DNA from: JAXLWB01 sp046328715
GTDB taxonomy: Bacteria; Chloroflexota; Anaerolineae; Caldilineales; Caldilineaceae
Direction of reading: 5' to 3'
Length of the DNA stretch: 64,000 nt
Assembly (NCBI GenBank): GCA_046328715.1
Contig: JAXLWB010000015.1
Location: 124,001 to 188,000 of the forward strand
The position numbers and the translations under genes were made by a program. Positions 53,777 to 62,220 of this stretch are shown here, piece after piece; positions within the stretch are counted from its first letter, which is position 1; each line of letters starts with the position of its first letter. Under the pieces are notes generated by a model, which saw only the letters and a list, made by a program, of their open reading frames with translations, ran no database searches and was not told the DNA's origin.

Positions 53777-54247
53777 TCAAATCGGTTCCATCGCTACAAC
53801 GCTTTCTGTCTCTGGCACAATATAGACACGGTACTCCGTGTTGGCATGGACAAAACGCGGGAAAATAGGCAGACGGAACGAGCGGTCGGCGATATTGGCA
53901 TAAAACGCCTTCGAACGCCGGCTAACCCGTACAGGACCAACCATACACTCCACCCTTGCCTTTGTCACTGCCATGCGCGTTTGAATAAAGTAGCGGATTC
54001 CGATTACCAACAAGGCTACGATCATGACACCACCCAGAATCCACTGAATGGGAGTGAGCGGTCTTTCTGCTACCGCGTACAGAATGGCAACGAGTAGCCC
54101 CCCAAGCAGGAATGCCGCCATGATGTTCAGGGTACCACTGCGCAGTAGGCTTCGCTGTTGGGTCGTGCCAAGTTTGCCAGCACGATTGGCTTCGAGGTCT
54201 TCAGGCAAAATGCGAAAGGCTTGTAACAACTCATCACGATGATTCAT
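53777..54247 (-). CDS. Small two-helix membrane protein
   Basis: 156 residues. A cytoplasmic N-terminal helix (RDELLQAFRILPEDLEANRAGKL) precedes two membrane helices (NIMAAFLLGGLLVAILYAVA and IQWILGGVMIVALLVIGIRYF). A C-terminal beta-rich domain of about 60 residues follows (CMVGPVRVSRRSKAFYANIADRSFRLP...YRVYIVPETESVVAMEPI). Family not recognised. It overlaps the upstream membrane-protein gene by 4 nt, so the two are probably made together. Confidence 0.6.
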   Translation of the reverse strand: MNHRDELLQAFRILPEDLEANRAGKLGTTQQRSLLRSGTLNIMAAFLLGGLLVAILYAVAERPLTPIQWILGGVMIVALLVIGIRYFIQTRMAVTKARVECMVGPVRVSRRSKAFYANIADRSFRLPIFPRFVHANTEYRVYIVPETESVVAMEPI

Positions 54248-54654
54248 AAGTTGACCTTCGCATTCATTGCTACCGAGGTTGAGGCGGCTACCTGGCGAGG
54301 CATCAACACAGCGAGCAGCACTGCCACTATCAACAGTGCTGGCACGTCTCCCAGCAGGTGGCCAGTGTTCATCGGATCGATGAAGGCTTCCGCCGCCATG
54401 ATCACGGCGTGGACAACACTTGACCAGATGGTGAACCAGATCAGGCTGGCGTTTTCCAGAGGATTACGTGCCGCCAGCAGCAAAAAGACACCCAAAGTGA
54501 AGTAGACACCGAGAATCATCCAAATATAGTCAGAATGTCCGGTGTGCCATGTCCAGCCGCTAGGCCAAAGCACAGTCAACGGGTAGATGCCCAATGTGAA
54601 GATCAAGCCAACAGCCACAAGGGCAATGCGCAGATAGCGAAGACGAGTTTCCAT
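54244..54654 (-). CDS. Small four-helix membrane protein (possibly DUF6632)
   Basis: 136 residues from the ATG at 54654, preferred over 54669 because GGAG lies 8 nt before it. Four membrane helices: YLRIALVAVGLIFTLGIYPLTVLWP, YIWMILGVYFTLGVFLLLAARNP, IWFTIWSSVVHAVIMAAEAF and ALLIVAVLLAVLMP. The PLENASLIWFTIWSSVVHA stretch looks like the DUF6632 pattern, with low certainty. Coupled to the next gene. Confidence 0.6.
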   Translation of the reverse strand: METRLRYLRIALVAVGLIFTLGIYPLTVLWPSGWTWHTGHSDYIWMILGVYFTLGVFLLLAARNPLENASLIWFTIWSSVVHAVIMAAEAFIDPMNTGHLLGDVPALLIVAVLLAVLMPRQVAASTSVAMNAKVNL

Positions 54655-54762
54655 CGTGATTTTCTCCATTTTGTTTGAAAACTTTTAATATCCGATGTTA
54701 TGTTGCAACCAATACAACCTACATAGCATCACAGCCTATCGTCACAAAAGTGTCACAAGCTG

Positions 54763-55356
54763 TTAACCGCTACAAATGTTTTCGAAAGAGGCACTACAAA
54801 ACAGATGAAGAAAGCTGTAGAGGTGACAGGCCCACACCTGACAGCGATGACAAGTGTGGGCAATCTTGAACATTTGTCCGATAAAGCCATCTAGGGTCCA
54901 GTTTGCCATGACGATCCGACCGCCAGTGCGACAGACACGCAACAGTTCGGCAGCCGTTCTATCGGGGCGAGGTGCAAACATGGCACCAAACATCGTCACC
55001 ACAGTATCAAAGCGGCCATCTACATAGGGCATCTGCTCTGCATCCCCTTCTTCAAAAGATGCATCCAGACCTTCTGCCGACGCCCAGGCTTTTGCCTGTT
55101 CGACCAAGTTGGGCGCAATATCGATACCAGTAACAGTTGCCCCAGTACGTGCGGCAGGAATCGACAAATTGCCTGTACCACAGGCGACATCCAATACATC
55201 GTTGCCCGATTTAAGGTTTAGCCGTTTGACAAACTCGGCAGCATCCGGTTCATACCCCTTGGCAATCTTGCCAACTTCACCAGCCATCCAGGTGGCTTTG
55301 GTGCGGGCTGTCAATGGATCGATTTCAATTGCTGGAGTCATTGTTAAAGTTGTCAT
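54763..55356 (-). pseudogene. SAM-dependent methyltransferase, C-terminally truncated
   Basis: About 197 residues from the ATG at 55356. The first 165 are a good class I methyltransferase: VLDVACGTGNLSIPAARTGATVTGIDIAPN (motif I), EEGDAEQMPYVDGRFDTVVTMFG and GGRIVMANW. After GFIGQMFKI the reading changes to a cysteine-rich tail (AHTCHRCQVWACHLYSF) unlike the family, and the usual last 80 or so residues are missing. The change coincides with a 30-bp hairpin at 54831-54860. The catalytic fold may be incomplete, so I call it a broken gene. Confidence 0.65.
54831..54860. repeat. Hairpin at the methyltransferase breakpoint
   Basis: CCCACACCTGACAGC and its near complement GATGACAAGTGTGGG form an imperfect stem exactly where the methyltransferase loses similarity. 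Confidence 0.55.
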
Positions 55357-55458
55357 TACTATAGTTTCTTGATTATTGTTTCTTGTGACTGAGAATAGGT
55401 TTGTGCAGTTCACTACTGCGCTTCATTTGCATTGCTAGCGACAGCATAGCAGGCGGTC

Positions 55459-55475
55459 GGGATGGTTGTCACCAC
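55459..55475 (+). promoter_or_regulatory. Shared upstream element of LuxR-ATPase gene 1
   Basis: GGGATGGTTGTCACCAC, identical to 62052-62068, lies 140 nt before the start of the first LuxR-ATPase gene (152 nt in the second). The conserved word, orientation and spacing suggest an operator or an upstream leader element. Confidence 0.55.
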
Positions 55476-55545
55476 CCCTTGGTGTGGTGGGAGGGTGGTA
55501 TTAGGGAGACAGGAAGACAAGGGGACAGTGCTCTTTACTAGACTA

Positions 55546-55575
55546 TTGACAAATCGAGTAAAATAACTTGATAAA
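55546..55575 (+). promoter_or_regulatory. Possible promoter of LuxR-ATPase gene 1
   Basis: TTGACA (55546-55551) is followed 18 nt later by GATAAA (55570-55575), a fair -10. This is about 40 nt before the start codon. Confidence 0.35.
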
Positions 55576-55615
55576 ACTGCGGAATATTTGAAGCTTTCCC
55601 TGAAGGCGGAATTGC

Positions 55616-57958
55616 ATGAATGAACCATTCTCAGGACGTGAAATCGAGATTTTAGGGCTGGCAGCCGAGGGGTACGCCAATAACGAGATTGCTCATCGCT
55701 TGTCGCTTTCGCTAAATACGGTCAAATGGTATAATAAACAAATCTACACAAAACTTGCCGTTGAAAATCGCACTCAGGCAATTCAGCGTGCCAAAAAACT
55801 GGGGTTGCTTTCCGAGCCAAATGCACAAAATGCAACGCCTCCTTTCAACAATCTACCTACCCTATTGACCAAGCTAGTTGGACGGCGTGATGAAATTGAG
55901 ACAGCCAAACATTTGCTCAAACATCATCGCTTGCTCACATTAACTGGACCCGGCGGCATTGGCAAGACACGTTTGGCATTATGCGTTGCAGAAGAGCTAG
56001 TGGGCTTTTTTCCTCATGGCATCTGTTTTGTCGATCTCTCCACGATTAGCGAAGCGGGATTGGTCCCCAACACCATTGCACATTTGTTGGGACTCGCCGA
56101 ATCGCTGGATCGCCCACAGACAACACTCCTCCAGGAAGCATTGCGCGACAAACAGTTCTTGTTACTCCTGGACAATTTTGAACATTTATTGGATGCGGCC
56201 CTGCTGGTATCTGACCTACTGGCAACGTGTCCGCAGTTATCCGTTTTGATTACAAGCCGGGAAGTGCTGGCGCTCTACGGAGAGCAGGAGTATAGCGTTC
56301 CGCCACTGCAACTGCCCGATTTGGAATGGCTTGCCGTTGACCAGCAGATGATCAACGACATTCTCACCTGTGAATCACTACAACTTTTTGAACGAGCAGC
56401 CCAGGCGATATACCCCGAGTTTCGTTTGACAACAGAGAACGCGACAACCATTGCTGGCATTTGTCTACGCTTGGATGGCTTGCCGTTAGCGCTTGAGCTA
56501 GCCGCAGCTTATACTAAATTACTCCCACCCAAGGCAATCTTGGAACAACTGGATTCGATGTGGCTGGAGATGAAACGTTCCTTGCGCAATGTGCCTCTGC
56601 GCCAACAAACGCTGCGCAACACCATCGAGTGGAGCTACCGCTTTCTCAATCCAGAGGAGCGCCAATTGTTTGCCCAGATGGCCGTCTTTCGCGGGGGATG
56701 CGACTGGGCGGCAATCGTCGGGATTTGCACTCCATCCTCACCCACTGGCCTGCTGGATTCACTCAACGGACTGGTAAACAAAAGTTTGGTCTGGCGCAAA
56801 GATAATGGCAACAGCCAACCGCGCTTTGGCATGTTAGAGACAATTCGCGAATATGCACAGAGGTGTCTGCAAGAGAAGGGTCAGGTAGAAGAGTTGCGTC
56901 AGCGCCACGCCCTTTACTATACGCAATACACAAGCCGCGTTGAGGCAGACCTTATGAGCATGCGGCAACGCCTGATTCTAAATCAGTTGGAGATTGAAGT
57001 AGACAACTTTCGATCAGCGCTGCGTTGGGCACTAGACCACGATCCTGAACCCGGGTTGCGTATGATCGGCGATCTGGCAACTTGCTGGCGTATTCGTGGC
57101 TACCTAACGGAAGGAATGACCTGGGCAGAGCAACTGCTGAGCACCGAAAGGACTGTTTCTGTCTCTGTCCATGCCAAGGCGTATGCCAGTGCCTCCAATT
57201 TGGCGAGGATCCTGGGACACCAAGCGCAGGCAATCCAACTTGCCGAAAAAGGATTGTCGCTCGCCCAAACGATAGAGGATGCGCAAACGCTTGCACTGAC
57301 GTTTCATGCCCTGGCTGTCACCAAGATTGCACCTCACCTTTCAACCGTTGAGTACGACGGAATTGCCCAACTTTGTAATGAGGCAATGCGTTTCTATGAG
57401 GCATGCCACAACCAGTTGGGACAGGTACGTATGCTCAATTTGTTAGGCGAGATCAAACGAATGCAGGATCGCTTCGACGAGGCCAAAGACTATTACGAGG
57501 AATGTCTGATTGGGTTACGGCAACTCGGTTATCAGTCGGGTGTGACTGCGGCATTGAACAACCTCGGCTGGGTTTCGTTCCACATAAGTGACTATTCACA
57601 AGCGCTTCACGATTTTGCTGAAGGCTTCAAACTATCCTACGAACTCAACTATCCCCATAATATCGCCATGAGCTTGAATGGAGTAGCCGCTGTCCTTTCT
57701 CGTCTGGGGCAGGCGCAAATCGCAGCCCAATTGATGGGAGTAACCCAGGCAATCCGTAAATCGATTGGTGTTGTGATGGATTTAGCCGACGAGCCAGATT
57801 ATGAGCGCACACTGCTTGAGCTACAAACCAATCTTGGCCCAGATGCCTACAACCAATGCTGGCAGACTGGACAAAAGATGAGTATCAACGAGGCGAAAGG
57901 TATGCTGGAAGGATGGCTAGGAAAATTCGATGTGAGCCATCCTTCCCGGTACGTTTAA
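55616..57958 (+). CDS. LuxR-HTH / NB-ARC-like ATPase / TPR regulator, paralogue 1
   Basis: 780 residues. The LuxR-type HTH is at the N-terminus (1-65: SGREIEILGLAAEGYANNEIAHRLSLSLNTVKWYNKQIYTKLAVENRTQAI). Next comes a STAND/NB-ARC-like ATPase with P-loop GPGGIGKT (111-118), Walker B FLLLLDNFEHLLDA (about 178), SVLITSRE sensor and GLPLALELAAAY. A winged-helix segment (TIEWSYRFLNPEERQLFAQMAVFRGG) and TPR-like helices from about 430 to 740 follow. Signal binding to the TPR part probably releases the ATPase to oligomerise and expose the HTH. Transcribed away from the broken methyltransferase. Confidence 0.88.
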   Translation: MNEPFSGREIEILGLAAEGYANNEIAHRLSLSLNTVKWYNKQIYTKLAVENRTQAIQRAKKLGLLSEPNAQNATPPFNNLPTLLTKLVGRRDEIETAKHLLKHHRLLTLTGPGGIGKTRLALCVAEELVGFFPHGICFVDLSTISEAGLVPNTIAHLLGLAESLDRPQTTLLQEALRDKQFLLLLDNFEHLLDAALLVSDLLATCPQLSVLITSREVLALYGEQEYSVPPLQLPDLEWLAVDQQMINDILTCESLQLFERAAQAIYPEFRLTTENATTIAGICLRLDGLPLALELAAAYTKLLPPKAILEQLDSMWLEMKRSLRNVPLRQQTLRNTIEWSYRFLNPEERQLFAQMAVFRGGCDWAAIVGICTPSSPTGLLDSLNGLVNKSLVWRKDNGNSQPRFGMLETIREYAQRCLQEKGQVEELRQRHALYYTQYTSRVEADLMSMRQRLILNQLEIEVDNFRSALRWALDHDPEPGLRMIGDLATCWRIRGYLTEGMTWAEQLLSTERTVSVSVHAKAYASASNLARILGHQAQAIQLAEKGLSLAQTIEDAQTLALTFHALAVTKIAPHLSTVEYDGIAQLCNEAMRFYEACHNQLGQVRMLNLLGEIKRMQDRFDEAKDYYEECLIGLRQLGYQSGVTAALNNLGWVSFHISDYSQALHDFAEGFKLSYELNYPHNIAMSLNGVAAVLSRLGQAQIAAQLMGVTQAIRKSIGVVMDLADEPDYERTLLELQTNLGPDAYNQCWQTGQKMSINEAKGMLEGWLGKFDVSHPSRYV

Positions 57959-57993
57959 CCTTTCGCTAACAGGAGCAACTCGTACCATGCAAC

Positions 57994-58368
57994 TTACTTC
58001 GCTTGCTGGCGAGTAACGAAGTAAGCAATGACGAAGCCCACACCGTAGAGTAAATCCAGCATTGCAAAAGCCAAGATTGAATCGGGTAATCGTCCCTGTG
58101 CCAATAGCCAGAGACTGGCAGCGACAAAGGTAGCTTTTTCCAACATTGCGACTGGCATCAGCGGACGGTAGCGCGTTGGGTCTGTGGAGATGACAAGAAA
58201 CGCCAACTGCCACGCCAAGGTGACACCTGCAAAACCATAGTAATATTCGGGGTGGGTAATCGCCGGCGGCGTGTCTCTTGCAATCTGCGCTTCATAAAAA
58301 TAAAGCGGCAGCGTTTCCAAAAGTCCGAGGATGCCTGCGATGCGAAAGATCCATTTTGCTAGTTTCAT
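57994..58368 (-). CDS. Four-helix membrane protein
   Basis: 124 residues from the ATG at 58368 (GGGAAAGAG upstream; an earlier in-frame start is less likely). Four hydrophobic segments: WIFRIAGILGLLETLPLYFY, YYYGFAGVTLAWQLAFLVIS, LMPVAMLEKATFVAASLWLLA and AFAMLDLLYGVGFVIAYFVT. No family recognised with confidence. It is convergent with the LuxR-ATPase gene (35-nt gap) and downstream of the GNAT fusion. Confidence 0.6.
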   Translation of the reverse strand: MKLAKWIFRIAGILGLLETLPLYFYEAQIARDTPPAITHPEYYYGFAGVTLAWQLAFLVISTDPTRYRPLMPVAMLEKATFVAASLWLLAQGRLPDSILAFAMLDLLYGVGFVIAYFVTRQQAK

Positions 58369-58491
58369 AAAGACTCTTTCCCTTGTTCTACAATTAGAGA
58401 CGTCGTTGAGGCGAATGGGGCAGACCAAAACCAGTTAGAAAACTCCGTTACGGTCGGCCCCATTCTCATTTTTAATTTACATGGTAACGAG

Positions 58492-60852
58492 CTAGCGCCT
58501 TACAAAAGGCAGATAGATCTTGAGTTGGCTCACGTTGGGCAGCACGGCGAAGGTGCGCACAACGGGCAAAGCTAGATTGGTCGCTTCATTGCCTGCCTGG
58601 GTCGCCTTTATAGAACAGTTTCCAGCGCTGCGCAGCGTGACCACGTTCCCGATCACAGTACAAACGCCAGGGGTCGCGCTCGTAAAGGTCACCGTCAGGC
58701 CTGATGTTGCAGAGGCAGTGATTACAACCTGCACCTCGCTCAATCGTTGGTTAGGGATCGCAGCAAAGGTAATCGCTTGATCGGCCTTGACAATGGGTGT
58801 GAACTCGTAGGCACCGATCTCGCTCTGCGTTCCCTGTGGGCGGCTGACACCGTCCTTATCGATCAGGGGCGGCTCGCCGTTGCCCTGATCGATGGCATCG
58901 GACTGGGCAGTAAGATGGTAGTCGCCTTGAGCGGCATCGACATAGGCGGCACTGCCACGCAATGCTGTGTCGGTTGTTAGAAACTTGCCGCGCAAGGCAG
59001 TCTCAACGTTGTCGTCTACCAGCACGTTTTGCAGCACAAGCTCCGTATCGTTGGTCCCGGCCTTGGTTTCGATAGCCGTTGAATTGCCGCTGATCAGTGT
59101 GTTGCTGAGCAGAATCGAAACTTGTACTCCGCCGCTGCGAATGGCCGACCCTGCCTCTTCGATGGTACGGTAATTATCCGCCAGCGTGACATAGTTCATT
59201 GAGAGCGTGTTGGTGATGCCAAAACCAGCTTCGACCCACACTGCATCCCCCCGTTCGCCAGAGTTGCCACTCATCACGACGTTGACCAGTTTCAACGTGC
59301 CGTTATTTAGCTCAACGCCGCCGCCGCGACTTGGGCTATTCATCGTGGCTGTCTCTACCCTGGCTGCCCGATTGTTGCGAATTTCACTTTGCGAGACGGT
59401 TGCCGTGCCACCATTTAACCGCAGAAAAATGCCGCCACCGCCTGAACTAAAGTCATTGCCAGCCGTATTGCCATCGACAACTACATTGTGCATCTCAACA
59501 TTGAGCGATGAGCGGCCAACGGCCTGCAAACTCATGGCACCACCGCTTGCGGCAAAGCTGGCGGTCGTGGCAGTATTGCTATAGAAGGTCACGTTGCTGA
59601 TTACTAGGCTGGTTGGTGCCCCAAAGGTATTCCCCATCTCAGCCTCTAGCCCGCCACCGTAGCCGCTATCGAAGGTACTGGCGATGTTATTTTCGATGCG
59701 CAGATTGACCAACGTGGCACTCCACACCTGATTGACCGTACCAATAAAGATACCACCGCCGTAATTGGGTATGTTATGGAAACCTTTTGTAGCGTCGCCA
59801 TTGCGCACGATAAAGCCATCCACTTTCACGTTGTCGGCATTGATGGTCAACGGGCGAAAGTTGTGCTGCCCATCGAGAATCGTCTGGTTGACCTGCCAGT
59901 TGGGTGTATCCCAGTTGTCTGGCGAGAAACCACCGGTCATGGTAATCGTCCGCATAATCTGGATAAATTCGGGGTAAATCCCGGCTGCTACCCGAATTTC
60001 GCCCCCGTCCGCTACCTGCACGTTGGCATAGAGAATCGTTTGGCAGGGAGCGTTCCTATCCTCACAAGCCCCAGCATCGTTGCCCGTAGGTGCGACATAG
60101 ACCACGGGCGAGGTCGCATCTTGGGTTGCGGCCTGCAGTGGCCTAAACGTAAAGATAGCCCACAGCGCAACGAACGCAATCAGAAAGGGAACGGTCATTC
60201 CCTGCCATCGAGCCTGGCTCGGTTTTAGCGCTGGTTCGTCAAATGTAACCAGCGCCTGGTTCAGATCAAATTCTTCACTTGTCTCATAGCGATAACCACT
60301 GCCCTTGATGAGGCGCAGAACCCGATAGTTTGTCGGATCGAATAGGACACGTAGATGTTTGATTTGGTTGTTCTGAGCATGTTGATGAAGCTGCTGCCAG
60401 AGCATTCGCCCCAATCCCTGCCCTTGAAAGTGATCTTCTACCAAAATACCGACTTCGGCAGTTGCGTCTGGGGTATCAATTTCATGGATGTAACATGCCA
60501 GGCCGACAATCCGTTCAGCGCCGAGATGGGTTGTCGCTACCAATGCCACACCCCGGGTTGGAGTTATGTCACAAAGCGCACTCAGTTCGTCCAATGTTGG
60601 AATTCTGTACTGCAAGTAACGATAATAAACACTTTCCAGAGAAAGTCGTTGGTGCATTTGCTCGATCAGCAAAAGATCATCAGGCCGGATCGGGCGTATG
60701 TTGATTGGGTTGCCATCCTGTATTGGGAATAGATTCATCGTTGTTGCTTGCGAAACTGACCGGCCTTGATCGTTCGGGTACTCATTCAGATTGAAGGGCT
60801 GTGTTTTTTCTTGGGTCTGATTTGCCCAAGGCAAGCGTTGTAGCTCTGTCAT
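58492..60852 (-). CDS. Fusion: GNAT acetyltransferase, membrane helix, beta-helix domain, IYLPFVRR tail
   Basis: 786 residues. Residues about 50-200 are a GNAT domain with the acetyl-CoA loop VEDHFQGQGLGRM (Q-x-x-G-x-G type) and VLRLIKGSGYRYE. A hydrophobic segment at 209-232 (MTVPFLIAFVALWAIFTFRPLQAA) looks like a signal anchor. From 240 to about 690 is a right-handed parallel beta-helix of the Chlamydia-PMP kind, with VVYVAPTGNDAGACEDRNAPCQTI and repeated NNIAS / GNTAGNDFSSGGGGI turns. An Ig-like strand domain and KIYLPFVRR end the protein. GNAT would face the cytoplasm and the helix the outside. No ribosome site precedes M209, so I treat it as a true fusion. Confidence 0.75.
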   Translation of the reverse strand: MTELQRLPWANQTQEKTQPFNLNEYPNDQGRSVSQATTMNLFPIQDGNPINIRPIRPDDLLLIEQMHQRLSLESVYYRYLQYRIPTLDELSALCDITPTRGVALVATTHLGAERIVGLACYIHEIDTPDATAEVGILVEDHFQGQGLGRMLWQQLHQHAQNNQIKHLRVLFDPTNYRVLRLIKGSGYRYETSEEFDLNQALVTFDEPALKPSQARWQGMTVPFLIAFVALWAIFTFRPLQAATQDATSPVVYVAPTGNDAGACEDRNAPCQTILYANVQVADGGEIRVAAGIYPEFIQIMRTITMTGGFSPDNWDTPNWQVNQTILDGQHNFRPLTINADNVKVDGFIVRNGDATKGFHNIPNYGGGIFIGTVNQVWSATLVNLRIENNIASTFDSGYGGGLEAEMGNTFGAPTSLVISNVTFYSNTATTASFAASGGAMSLQAVGRSSLNVEMHNVVVDGNTAGNDFSSGGGGIFLRLNGGTATVSQSEIRNNRAARVETATMNSPSRGGGVELNNGTLKLVNVVMSGNSGERGDAVWVEAGFGITNTLSMNYVTLADNYRTIEEAGSAIRSGGVQVSILLSNTLISGNSTAIETKAGTNDTELVLQNVLVDDNVETALRGKFLTTDTALRGSAAYVDAAQGDYHLTAQSDAIDQGNGEPPLIDKDGVSRPQGTQSEIGAYEFTPIVKADQAITFAAIPNQRLSEVQVVITASATSGLTVTFTSATPGVCTVIGNVVTLRSAGNCSIKATQAGNEATNLALPVVRTFAVLPNVSQLKIYLPFVRR

Positions 60853-60883
60853 AGGATTTTCTCATCGGGTAGAAACCAACCTA

Positions 60884-61522
60884 TTACTTGGACTTCTTGT
60901 AGAAGTAGTAATCGGCTGTATAAGGCACATACGCCTTCGTGCCAACGTCGCTGGGTGCAGCACAGCCGGTTGCGGGTGCTACACCACCGCTGGTATTCAG
61001 GCGTTGGATAAAGGTCGTCTTGGACAAAGTGTCGCCATCGCCTGAACCGCTCTTTGCACCAACCGCAGTAACCAGTAGCCAGGGAATGGAATTGGGAGCG
61101 ACATAGGCGGGATCGGAGGAGCTATTGCCTGGTGCAACCATTCCCCAAACCATGCTGCTGTCTTTAGAGTGCTGCCAGGTTGCTCGCACGGTGCCGCCTT
61201 CAGCCGGGTTGGGGCTAAAGTAATGGGTAATGATCTGCTTTTGCTCCTTGAACAACGTTGCCTGCGGTGTAAAAAGAACAAACTTTATGCTGCCGTCGGC
61301 TGGCAGACAGATGTAGTCCTGGGTACCGGTCGCATGACCAACCAGAAAGAGCTTGTTGCCCGCTGGCACTTGAATGTTTGTTGGCACCGATGGAGGAACG
61401 AGATCGTCAGCGCGAGTTGGCATTCGCAGCGATAGTAGAAAGGCAAGCGCAAAGAGCGTGGCACCTACAAAATTGAGTGAGGTTTTCGCAAACGAATTTT
61501 GATCTGTTACGTTGTAGTTCAT
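60884..61522 (-). CDS. Exported DUF3455 family protein
   Basis: 212 residues. A signal segment (SLNFVGATLFALAFLLSLRMPTRAD) is followed by PTNIQVPAGNKLFLVGHATGTQDYICLPADG, the DUF3455 opening, then ATLFKEQKQIITHYFSPNP, SSMVWGMVAPGN, IPWLLVTAVGAKSGSGDGDTLSKTTFIQRLNTSGGVAPATGCAA and a tyrosine-rich end (VPYTADYYFYKKSK). All are in the order seen in the family, which is exported and of unknown function. Upstream of the GNAT fusion gene by 31 nt and likely in one operon with it. Confidence 0.82.
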   Translation of the reverse strand: MNYNVTDQNSFAKTSLNFVGATLFALAFLLSLRMPTRADDLVPPSVPTNIQVPAGNKLFLVGHATGTQDYICLPADGSIKFVLFTPQATLFKEQKQIITHYFSPNPAEGGTVRATWQHSKDSSMVWGMVAPGNSSSDPAYVAPNSIPWLLVTAVGAKSGSGDGDTLSKTTFIQRLNTSGGVAPATGCAAPSDVGTKAYVPYTADYYFYKKSK

Positions 61523-61569
61523 AAGGTTCTCCTTAGCTTAGTTTTTCTCAGATGGGTTGATAAACAGAT

Positions 61570-61968
61570 TTAGATCACTTTTGTACTCTGATAAGGATCG
61601 AGCGTGTATCCAGCCTCTTTCCACGCTTTGAGCCCGCCCGCCAGTTGTACAACGTTGGGGAGGCCCATTTCCATAGCCCGCTGTACCGCCATCGCCGAGC
61701 GGATACCGCTGGCGCAGTAGAAGACAAACTGTTTGTTCATGCTAAATATCGAGTTGTGATAGGGGCTGTCCGGGTCGATGACGAGTTCCAACATGCCACG
61801 TCGCACATGAATGGCACCGGGTATGATGCCTGTGTGCGCCAATTCCATCTCGCCCCGCAGATCAACAAAGATCACATCAGGGTTATCGATCTGAGCAACT
61901 GCCTTCGCGATAGAGATGGTCTTGATGACACGATTAGCCTCTGCCAACAACTCCTTATACCCTTTCAT
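61570..61968 (-). CDS. Rhodanese-like domain protein
   Basis: 132 residues, one rhodanese domain. VIFVDLRGEMELAHTGIIPGAIHVRRGMLE contains the CH2A-like entry, and the active-site loop is FYCASGIRSAMA with the persulfide-forming cysteine. VVQLAGGLKAWKEAGY closes the fold. Cytoplasmic; sulfur transfer or sensing. First gene of the run with DUF3455 and the GNAT fusion, divergent from the second LuxR-ATPase gene. Confidence 0.88.
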   Translation of the reverse strand: MKGYKELLAEANRVIKTISIAKAVAQIDNPDVIFVDLRGEMELAHTGIIPGAIHVRRGMLELVIDPDSPYHNSIFSMNKQFVFYCASGIRSAMAVQRAMEMGLPNVVQLAGGLKAWKEAGYTLDPYQSTKVI

Positions 61969-62051
61969 TCATTCACCTCCCCTAGAATGCTTCGTCGATT
62001 CCCTATGCCTAATAGCTTCAATTACTGCCTGACCCAGAGTAACAGATGGCT

Positions 62052-62068
62052 GGGATGGTTGTCACCAC
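62052..62068 (+). promoter_or_regulatory. Shared upstream element of LuxR-ATPase gene 2
   Basis: Second exact copy of GGGATGGTTGTCACCAC, 152 nt before the start of the second LuxR-ATPase gene and in the spacer shared with the divergent rhodanese gene. Confidence 0.55.
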
Positions 62069-62220
62069 ACGATAGAGTGGTAATGGGATGGCGCGGGTGG
62101 GGTGTTCGTGGTGCTATTAGGGTTTGTAAGCTTTGGAAAGAGAATGTTTATTTTTTGCTGGTGCCCAGATATAATGGGTTTGCAAATGACGCGTACATGC
62201 ATGGCGAGGACGAATAGAGC

